Assembly (NCBI GenBank): GCA_016711095.1
Contig: JADJTP010000003.1
Location: forward strand, 992,001-1,056,000
From: Actinomycetales bacterium
GTDB lineage: Bacteria > Actinomycetota > Actinomycetes > Actinomycetales > Dermatophilaceae
DNA: 64,000 nucleotides
Direction of reading: 5' to 3'
The notes under the pieces are model-generated. The model was not told the DNA's origin, ran no database searches, and saw only the letters and a program-made list of their open reading frames with translations. Both the position numbers and the translations under genes were made by a program. Shown one piece after another: positions 58,547 to 64,000 of the stretch (its first letter is position 1; the number at the start of each line of letters is the position of its first letter).

Positions 58547-59091
58547 CAGCCCTGCAGCTCCAGGACCGTCCGCCCGATCCGCAGCACGCTGCCGATTCCG
58601 ACCGGCTCGGTGGTGGTCAGGTTACCTTCGCCGAGGAAGGTGCCGTTGGTCGAGCCGAGGTCCTCGACCCACCATTGCCCGGCCTGTTGGAAGAGCCGCG
58701 CGTGACGGCCCGAGGAGAAGTCGTCGTCGAGCACGAGCGCGCACTCTGGGTTGCGCCCGATGAGGATGCCTGCCGGGGTGAGCGGGATGGACGTGCCGGC
58801 AAGCCGACCGTCGGTGACGACCAACCGCGTCGGTATGCCGCGGCCGCTGTGGCCACCATGGCCGCTGTGTCCGCCATGGCCGCTCTGGCCGCTCTGGCCG
58901 CCTTGGGCGCCGGACGTGCCGGGGCCGGCTATACGTCCGGCCGACGGGATTGGGAGCGGGGCGCGGCCACGACGTCGGGAAACGCGGGTGCCGAACAAGT
59001 CGCGGCGCAGCACTCCGACGACCGCGAAGACGAAGAGCCACAGCATGGCGAGCAACCCCAGCCGCAGCAGCGTGAGGGACAGCTCAGTCAC
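58546..59091 (-). CDS. fhaB: FHA-domain protein FhaB
   Basis: The 181-residue protein starts at GTG 59091. One N-terminal membrane helix (RLGLLAMLWLFVFAVVGVLR) is followed by a repeated Gly/Ser/His linker (GHGGHSGHGGHSGRG). The FHA domain has IPLTPAGILIGRNPECALVL, SSGRHARLFQQAG and DLGSTNGTFLGEG, the residues that read phosphothreonine. FhaB (FipA) links the kinases to division proteins. Start and stop are close to its neighbours, so it is part of the operon. Confidence 0.92.
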   Translation of the reverse strand: MTELSLTLLRLGLLAMLWLFVFAVVGVLRRDLFGTRVSRRRGRAPLPIPSAGRIAGPGTSGAQGGQSGQSGHGGHSGHGGHSGRGIPTRLVVTDGRLAGTSIPLTPAGILIGRNPECALVLDDDFSSGRHARLFQQAGQWWVEDLGSTNGTFLGEGNLTTTEPVGIGSVLRIGRTVLELQG

Positions 59092-59094
59092 GGC

Positions 59095-60015
59095 TCATCG
59101 CCGCCCGGCGTGAAAGACGATCGGCGTGCGCCCGACGGTGAGCTGGTCGCCGTCGCGCAGTCGGCTGCCGGTGATCCGCTCACCATTGACGAAGGTGCCG
59201 TTGGTCGAGGCGAGGTCGCGAATGCTGGACACGAGATGTGGGCCGTCGACAGTGACCCGGACCTCGCTGTGCCGCCGGGAGATGCCCGGGTCGTCGATGA
59301 TGACGTCGGCGCTCGGGTCGCGCCCGATAACGGTGAGGCTGCCCAGCAGTGGGTAACGCTCACCGTCGATGTCGAGCCACGGCCGGTCCTTGGGGTGGAT
59401 CCGGCTGGGCAAGGCGGGCTCGGCAGGGGCCGGTGGGGGTGCCGGAGACGCTGCTGGGGACGACGGGAGGACGGCGGGATTGTCGAGGTCGGGGGCCCGG
59501 GTGGGGTCCTGGCTGCGGTCCGCGGACGGCGCCGGCGCCAGGGGGGGCGACGGCGCGAATGGCGACTCCGCGGGCTCACCCGGCCCGGCTGGGGGGTGCG
59601 CTGAGGCTGGGGGGCGAGCGGGCGGCATACCGGCGGGGGGGTTGCCTTTGGAGGTCTTGGGGCTGATCCGGAAGACGCCGGTGGCGAGGTCATCGCCCAC
59701 AGCGAAGGCGACCTCGATCGCGCCGCCGGGTTGGTAGCTCTGGGTCTCCGCGTGCTCCTGGGCAGCGGCGACGAGATCCTCGGTGATGGAGTCGCTGTAT
59801 TCGTCGAACCGCGTGAAATCGCTCGGGGAGAGCTCGACGAGGAAGCGGTTGGGCACCATCGTGCGGCCGTGCCCGAGCACCGTTCTCCGGTCGTCCATGG
59901 CGCGGCGGATGGCGCTAGCGATCTCGACCGGCGCAACCTCCGAGCGGAACGCCTTCGCGAAGGCGCGGTTGACTGTGCGTTCGAGGCCTTTCTCGACCTT
60001 GTCGAACAGTCCCAT
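59095..60015 (-). CDS. fhaA: FHA-domain protein FhaA (DUF3662)
   Basis: The 306-residue protein starts at ATG 60015 (MGLFDKVEKGLERTVNRAFA) behind GGAGG. Residues 1-120 are the DUF3662 domain with VAPVEIASAIRRAMDDRRTV and the segment PNRFLVELSPSDF. A Pro/Ala linker is followed by the FHA domain (TVIGRDPSADVIIDDPGISR, DLASTNGTFVNGERI). FhaA is a phosphothreonine-reading partner of the wall-synthesis machinery, including MurJ in mycobacteria. First gene of the seven-gene kinase operon. Confidence 0.94.
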   Translation of the reverse strand: MGLFDKVEKGLERTVNRAFAKAFRSEVAPVEIASAIRRAMDDRRTVLGHGRTMVPNRFLVELSPSDFTRFDEYSDSITEDLVAAAQEHAETQSYQPGGAIEVAFAVGDDLATGVFRISPKTSKGNPPAGMPPARPPASAHPPAGPGEPAESPFAPSPPLAPAPSADRSQDPTRAPDLDNPAVLPSSPAASPAPPPAPAEPALPSRIHPKDRPWLDIDGERYPLLGSLTVIGRDPSADVIIDDPGISRRHSEVRVTVDGPHLVSSIRDLASTNGTFVNGERITGSRLRDGDQLTVGRTPIVFHAGRR

Positions 60016-60087
60016 TCGCGCCTCCTTCCGTGTCATTCACCGAGTCTCGTGCGGATTGCCCGAGGTCGCCGGGTGTGTGCTGGTGCC

Positions 60088-60175
60088 GCTTGTGGGTGGG
60101 GCTGGGGCCGTGGCCATGGGCTGGGCGGGGGCTGGGCCTGGGGCTGGGCGGGGGTTGGGCGTAGGGCTGGTCGGG
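60088..60175 (+). other. G-rich low-complexity region upstream of fhaA
   Basis: In the gap between fhaA and tRNA-Leu the + strand has repeated GGGGCTGGG-type words (for example GGGGCTGGGCCTGGGGCTGG) with many runs of three or more G. They could form quadruplexes in the template or non-template strand of the fhaA leader. The rest of 60016-60367 holds no gene that I can support. Confidence 0.5.
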
Positions 60176-60367
60176 CATTCGTGGTGACCGCCGTAGCACG
60201 ACGGTGCGACCGGCGGTCCTGCCATCGTATCCGGCGCCCCTGGCAACCGAGGCGGCGCTGGTCACGCGCGCCGCGCCGTGCCTTGCGACCCGTCCCGCCG
60301 GAGCGTCCCCGCCCGCCCCGCCCTTCCCCGCGCCGCGTCCTGCCGCAGCGTCCCCGCCCCTTCTTCC

Positions 60368-60434
60368 CTGTTCGGAGGTTGCGTGCCTGTTCGGAGGTCC
60401 CGAGCCTCCGAACAGGCACGCAACCTCCGAACAG
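60368..60434. repeat. Perfect 30-bp inverted repeat with a 7-base loop
   Basis: The left arm at 60368-60397 starts CTGTTCGGAGGTTGCGTGCC and ends TGTTCGGAGG. The right arm at 60405-60434 is its exact complement. Within each arm the word CTGTTCGGAGG occurs twice. It lies upstream of tRNA-Leu, more than 350 bases from the fhaA start. It could be a terminator, a regulator site or a mobile palindromic element. Confidence 0.8.
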
Positions 60435-60589
60435 CGATGTCCTTGAGTGGAACCGATGAGGCCAGGGGCGGGGTTGACTTCGGTGTGGGACTTCGTCGCC
60501 TGGACGCGCGCTCGCGTGGTCGCGTCGTCGCCTGCACGCGCGCTCGCGTCGTCGCGTGGTCGGGCCAGGGCTAGGCCGGGGCAGCCGGT

Positions 60590-60619
60590 TTGCCCTGGCG
60601 AGGGTGTGCGGGGCACACT
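60590..60619 (+). promoter_or_regulatory. Possible promoter of tRNA-Leu
   Basis: TTGCCC (60590-60595) and CACACT (60614-60619) stand 18 bases apart and 15 bases before the tRNA. The -10 is a poor match, so this is tentative. Confidence 0.3.
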
Positions 60620-60633
60620 TGGACCTCGCACAC

Positions 60634-60716
60634 GCGCAAGTGGCGGAACGGCAGACGCGCTGGCTTCAGGTGCCAGTGTCCGCAAGGACGTGGGGGTTCA
60701 AATCCCCCCTTGCGCA
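60634..60716 (+). tRNA. leuT: tRNA-Leu (CAG)
   Basis: Acceptor GCGCAAG pairs with CTTGCGC. The anticodon stem CTGGC/GCCAG holds loop TTCAGGT with anticodon CAG. A long variable arm (TGTCCGCAAGGACG) marks a class II tRNA, and the T-arm is GGGGGTTCAAATCCCCC. CCA is not encoded. A tRNA-Leu beside fhaA is normal for the group. Confidence 0.96.
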
Positions 60717-60947
60717 CCCGTTGGGTTTCGCATCATCAGGTGACGTCTCTCCTGCTTTGCCCAGCCAACTGGCGTGCGCCCCGGCCGAGCACGGCTGCGG
60801 AGGTTCGGTCATCGCGCCACCGGCGCGGCGCAGAGCCCGTCGTGGCCGCCAAGTCGTTGCACCTGTAGCCGATTCGCAACCCGATGTTGTCGTCCCGAGG
60901 CCCTGGCGCTGGGGTGGTCCGGTCCGGGCTGCCCAGCCCGTTGTGGC

Positions 60948-60979
60948 GGTCGGTGGGTCGGTGGGTCGGTGGGTCGGTG
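60948..60979. repeat. Four tandem copies of GGTCGGTG
   Basis: The 8-base unit GGTCGGTG repeats four times just past the 3' end of the leftward PKD-type gene. The 60717-60987 gap around it holds no gene that I can support. Such a short array may vary in length between strains. Confidence 0.7.
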
Positions 60980-60987
60980 GCTGGGTG

Positions 60988-61866
60988 TCAGTGGACGAGG
61001 ACGGCTTTGGCGGTCTTGACGGTCACGGTGGTTGCCGGTCCGGGGATGGTGACTGAGTCGGGGACGGGTGTCCAAGGGCCGCTGTTGACTCGGAAGTCCG
61101 CGGTGAAGGTGGTGTCGACGCGGGCGGCATACTGGCCGGCTCTTTGGTAGGTGTGCGTCATGTCTCCGGTGGGGTAGGTGCCGCCCGCGCTGGTTGTTGG
61201 ACCCCAGGAGGTGCCGTCGCCGAAGACGTAGGTGAATGATTGGACTTTGGGGCGGATGTCCACGTGGAAGCCGAGCATCAGGCCGGGGTCGATGGCGTCG
61301 ATCTCTGCGGGTTGGAATCCTTCGGCGGACCAGACCACGCGGAAGTAGGTGGGTAGGGTTACCAGGGTGACGTTGCCTTCAGGTTGGGTGGCGATGTGTG
61401 CGGTCGCCCAGGGGGTGTCGTGGAAGGCCTTCTGGATCATGGCCATGGTGACTGTCGGCCCGGCTCCGGGGACGGCGTCGACGAAGCAGGTCGAGGCCAG
61501 AAACTGCCAGGCTTGGTTTGAGCCGCGGGGGCGGGTGAGGATGTCGTAGAGCAGGCCGACTCCGGTCTGTTGTCCGTTGGTGATGCAGGCTGTGGCCGCT
61601 TTCTCGCAGGCGGATGTTTCATCCCCGGGTCCGGCTGACTGGCAGGCCAGGCGGACGGTGAACTCCATCGGCTGCCCGAACGGCGCACCCGCAAGGTCTT
61701 TACCGGCGTGAAGGTCCGCCACCTGCCCCCGCGTCGCCTTCGATTGAATCCCTTCACGGCCTTTGACTTCGGCAAAGGCCCCGTCGTCTCCGGATGCCCA
61801 GGCGCCTGGTGCACCGACACCCATGAGTGCAATGAAGAGCACCGCCGCGGCCAGGGAGCGCTTCAT
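60988..61866 (-). CDS. Secreted PKD-like protein
   Basis: The 292-residue protein starts at ATG 61866, overlapping the upstream lipoprotein stop (ATGA). It has a signal peptide (SLAAAVLFIALMGVGAPGAW, cleavage near WAS). It has several cysteines (CQSAGPGDETSACEKAATAC). The C-terminal part looks like a PKD-type beta domain (SFTYVFGDGTSWGPT, DMTHTYQRAGQYAARVD). It is common in actinobacterial pairs with DUF6318 lipoproteins. The function is unknown, likely at the cell surface. Confidence 0.75.
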   Translation of the reverse strand: MKRSLAAAVLFIALMGVGAPGAWASGDDGAFAEVKGREGIQSKATRGQVADLHAGKDLAGAPFGQPMEFTVRLACQSAGPGDETSACEKAATACITNGQQTGVGLLYDILTRPRGSNQAWQFLASTCFVDAVPGAGPTVTMAMIQKAFHDTPWATAHIATQPEGNVTLVTLPTYFRVVWSAEGFQPAEIDAIDPGLMLGFHVDIRPKVQSFTYVFGDGTSWGPTTSAGGTYPTGDMTHTYQRAGQYAARVDTTFTADFRVNSGPWTPVPDSVTIPGPATTVTVKTAKAVLVH

Positions 61867-62465
61867 TCGAGGACCTTCACCGAGTCGACGAGCCATACAT
61901 CCTTCACCCTGAGGATCCGGAGGATCATGACTCCCTTCTCCGCGGTGATCTCTTTCACGAGATGTCCGGTCGTGTCGACGATTCGCGCTGGCAGTTGCTC
62001 GAGCACGGCGTCGATGATCTGGGCATCGGCGGGTGGTGTCTCAGGGTTCAAGGAGACCTCTACGACGTTCAGTGCGGGGCGGTCGTAGCGGCGCCCATCG
62101 GCGACATACGACGTCGCCCTTTCCTCGAAGCCTGCGCATGACTCACAGCCGTCGGTCGATAGCGGAGAGATCAGTCCGGCGGCGGGTGTCGTATAGGCGC
62201 GGTTGAGCGTCGCGAAGAAGTGCTTGACGAACGCGATAGCGCCCTGCGGGGTATTGGCCCGAGCTTCGGCTGGTACGTCGGCGGGAAAGGTCGGCGCCGC
62301 AGTGGTCGTTGCTGAAGCTGATGTCGTCGCTGACGGTGTGGCTGTCGATGGCGTCCCTGGGCCAGCGGTCGTGGTGGGGACTGATTCCCCGTTGCCCTGG
62401 GTGCACCCCGCGAGCATCACTGCGGCGACCAGCGCCGCGGCATACGATCTCGTCCGCCGACCCAT
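61863..62465 (-). CDS. DUF6318 lipoprotein
   Basis: The 200-residue protein starts at ATG 62465 behind GGAGGCG. The lipobox is MLAGC (cysteine near residue 21) and a Thr/Ser/Pro/Ala-rich stretch of about 40 residues follows. The conserved domain has AIAFVKHFFATLNRAYTTPA, SPLSTDGCESCAGFEERATS and a C-terminal VKDVWLVDSVKVLE. This matches the DUF6318 family of actinobacterial lipoproteins. Role unknown. Transcribed with the secreted PKD-like gene. Confidence 0.8.
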   Translation of the reverse strand: MGRRTRSYAAALVAAVMLAGCTQGNGESVPTTTAGPGTPSTATPSATTSASATTTAAPTFPADVPAEARANTPQGAIAFVKHFFATLNRAYTTPAAGLISPLSTDGCESCAGFEERATSYVADGRRYDRPALNVVEVSLNPETPPADAQIIDAVLEQLPARIVDTTGHLVKEITAEKGVMILRILRVKDVWLVDSVKVLE

Positions 62466-62666
62466 CGTGACGCCTCCCTGTACGACGACTGGCGTCAGTC
62501 TGGCATGGCGGCCCCACCAACGGTCGGCGTCATCCACAGGCCCACTCGTTGCCACCAGCCCATCCGATCACGAATCGGGCCGCGCCCGTGCCCCGCGCCC
62601 AGCCTCGTCGGGCGAAAGCTGCCGGCTCACGCCGGCACTTCGATCGGGCGCCCTAAGCTCGCCGGT

Positions 62667-63218
62667 ATGCCGCCGCCCGACATCCGCTTCTGCCGCCGGT
62701 GCGGCGCGGGCACGGTTCAGCGAGTGCCCGCCGGTGAGGATCGCGAGCGCGCCGTCTGTCCAGCCTGCGATTACGTCGACTATGTCAACCCGACCAACGT
62801 CGTCGGCACCGTGCCGACGTGGGGCCAGGACCGCGAAATTGTCTTGTTGTGCCGCCGGGCCATCGAGCCACGCAAGGGCCTCTGGACGCTACCGGCCGGG
62901 TTCCTCGAGGTCGGCGAGACGATTGCCGAGGGTGCCGAACGTGAGACCCGCGAGGAGGCCGGCGCCAGGGTCGAGATGGGTCCCCTGTTCAGCATCCTGG
63001 ACGTGGTGACCGCCCGGCAGGTGCACCTGTTCTTTCTTGCCCGGCTCCGGGACGTCGACCTGCACCCCGGCCCCGAGACCATCGAGAACCGGCTCTTTGC
63101 GCTCGATGACATCCCGTGGGACGAGCTGGCGTTCCGGACCGTGCGGCATACGCTCGAGTGTTTTGTCAGCGACCGGGACGCAGGCGCGTTCGGCCTGCAC
63201 ACGGGCACCATTCACTAG
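62667..63218 (+). CDS. NUDIX hydrolase with N-terminal zinc ribbon
   Basis: The 183-residue protein starts at ATG 62667. An N-terminal zinc ribbon (FCRRCGAGTV, VCPACDYVDY) precedes the NUDIX domain. The NUDIX box is GFLEVGETIAEGAERE followed by TREEAG, with all catalytic Glu residues in place. It resembles NudC-like and ADP-ribose pyrophosphatase-like enzymes that cleave nucleoside diphosphates linked to another group. The substrate is unknown. It converges on the acyl-CoA dehydrogenase gene. Confidence 0.88.
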   Translation: MPPPDIRFCRRCGAGTVQRVPAGEDRERAVCPACDYVDYVNPTNVVGTVPTWGQDREIVLLCRRAIEPRKGLWTLPAGFLEVGETIAEGAERETREEAGARVEMGPLFSILDVVTARQVHLFFLARLRDVDLHPGPETIENRLFALDDIPWDELAFRTVRHTLECFVSDRDAGAFGLHTGTIH

Positions 63219-63278
63219 AGCTCGGGTCGCTTCGGCGCGGCAGGGGCTTCGGCCCGACAGGGTCAGGGACACGGGCAG

Positions 63279-63326
63279 GGTTGTTCCGAATTGGCGGACT
63301 TGTTTCCGTGGCAATCCGGAACAACC
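63279..63326. terminator. Hairpin between converging NUDIX and acyl-CoA dehydrogenase genes
   Basis: GGTTGTTCCGAATTG (63279-63293) pairs with CAATCCGGAACAACC (63312-63326) with one mismatch, over an 18-base loop that can form a small inner hairpin. It is placed to stop both converging transcripts. Confidence 0.65.
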
Positions 63327-63335
63327 GTGACCGGC

Positions 63336-64000
63336 TCACAGCGAGCGGGAGATCAGTTCCTTCATGATCTCGTTGGTGCCGGCGTAGATCTTCTGCACCC
63401 GGGCCGCGGCGTAGAGCCGGGCGATCGGATACTCCATCATGTAGCCGTAACCGCCGAAGACCTGCAGGCACCGGTCGATGACCGAGCACTGCATGTCCGT
63501 CGCCCAGTACTTGATCCGCGAGGCGAGCACGGCGTCCAGTTGCCCGGCCAGGTGCGTCGTGATGCCGTGGTCCAACAAGGTGCGGGCCGCCAGCACGTCG
63601 GTCGAGCACTCCGCCAAGACGAAGCGGGTGTTCTGGAAGCCGAGCAGGTTCTGCCCGAACGCGGTGCGCTCCTTCGCGTATGCCGTCGCGAGCCGCACGG
63701 CATACTCCGCCGCCGCGACGCCTCCGGTGGCAACGACGAGCCGCTCTTGCGGAAGCTGTTCCATGAGCTGATAGAAGCCCTGGCCCTCGTCACCCAGCAG
63801 GTTGGCGGCCGGCACCCGCATGTCGGCGAACGCGAGTTCGCGTGTGTCCTGGCCATGTTGACCGATCTTCTCCAGGACGCGTCCACGGGTGAAGCCGGGC
63901 AGGTCGTTGACCTCGGTCACGATGAGGGACACGCCCCGGGCCCCCTTGTCGCCGGTGCGGGCGACGATGATGACGAGGTCGGCGTGCGACGCGTTGGTGA
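63336..64000 (-). CDS. Acyl-CoA dehydrogenase, C-terminal part (partial at window end)
   Basis: The visible 221 residues read from the window edge leftward to the stop at 63336. They begin TNASHADLVIIVARTGDKGA. They hold the middle beta domain (VSLIVTEVNDLPGFTRGRVL) and the C-terminal helical domain (LVVATGGVAAAEYAVRLATA, YAKERTAFGQNLLGFQNTRF). They end with QVFGGYGYMMEYPIARLYAA and YAGTNEIMKELI, which carries the Glu region of the active site. The enzyme oxidises acyl-CoA with FAD in fatty-acid or branched-chain degradation. The N-terminus lies outside the window. Confidence 0.92.
   Translation of the reverse strand, partial: TNASHADLVIIVARTGDKGARGVSLIVTEVNDLPGFTRGRVLEKIGQHGQDTRELAFADMRVPAANLLGDEGQGFYQLMEQLPQERLVVATGGVAAAEYAVRLATAYAKERTAFGQNLLGFQNTRFVLAECSTDVLAARTLLDHGITTHLAGQLDAVLASRIKYWATDMQCSVIDRCLQVFGGYGYMMEYPIARLYAAARVQKIYAGTNEIMKELISRSL

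Noticed and set aside
1..64000. CRISPR array
   Set aside because: The short arrays seen (10-bp, 15-bp, 8-bp and 80-bp units) have no spacer-repeat alternation, and no cas genes are present.

Overview
The window is high-GC DNA from an actinobacterium. The order dciA - gyrB - gyrA - DUF3566 - tRNA-Ile - DLW-39 - tRNA-Ala, followed farther on by ppiA - rhomboid - crgA - DUF881 - srtE - trpG and the divergent block fhaA-fhaB-pstP-rodA-pbpA-pknA-pknB with tRNA-Leu, is the chromosome segment beside oriC in Actinomycetota. An Intrasporangiaceae-like member of Micrococcales is my inference from gene content, not something I could test.

Layout. (1) 1-7.3 kb: tail of dciA, a rhodanese, both gyrase subunits and a tRNA cluster. 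(2) 7.33-26.26 kb: a genomic island bounded by a direct repeat of the 3' half of tRNA-Ala(UGC) plus its flank. It holds two stacks of nested insertion sequences: an ISL3 element split by two inverted IS30 copies, and an IS21 element holding an IS256 that itself holds an IS110. Between the stacks is a nuclease/helicase cargo (PLD-helicase-DUF3427, NERD nuclease, DUF4041/GIY-YIG) that looks like a defence cluster, plus truncated or frameshifted genes. No phage-type integrase was seen. (3) 26.4-38.4 kb: accessory and stress-type genes: DUF6458, a 1111-residue secreted propeller/LamG/PKD protein, a DUF4118 protein, a lipoprotein, a 27-residue membrane peptide coupled to DUF6766, CYTH-CHAD, CorA, hemerythrin, GAF-ANTAR, and a Crp-type regulator. 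(4) 38.5-46.7 kb: sirtuin, thioesterase, PIG-L deacetylase, uracil permease, the Ktr/Trk potassium pair, an FMN-binding protein, an amphipathic-repeat membrane protein, and peptidyl-prolyl isomerase. (5) 46.8-60 kb: cell-division and envelope genes and the Ser/Thr kinase-phosphatase-FHA-RodA-PBP operon, which together link peptidoglycan elongation and septation to signalling. (6) 60-64 kb: tRNA-Leu, two secreted proteins, a NUDIX hydrolase and a partial acyl-CoA dehydrogenase.

A DNA-level signature runs through the backbone: the octamer GTATGCCG (or its complement) occurs about fifty times, in several reading frames, in intergenic DNA and once as a perfect hairpin. It is almost absent from the island and sparse at 26-38 kb, so it separates native from acquired DNA.

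Caveats: one 72-base tract of almost pure G and C between gyrB and gyrA looks like an assembly artefact. Several single-base frameshifts (transposases, istB, one Ser/Thr kinase) may be decay or sequencing error. Coordinates and motif counts were worked out by eye.
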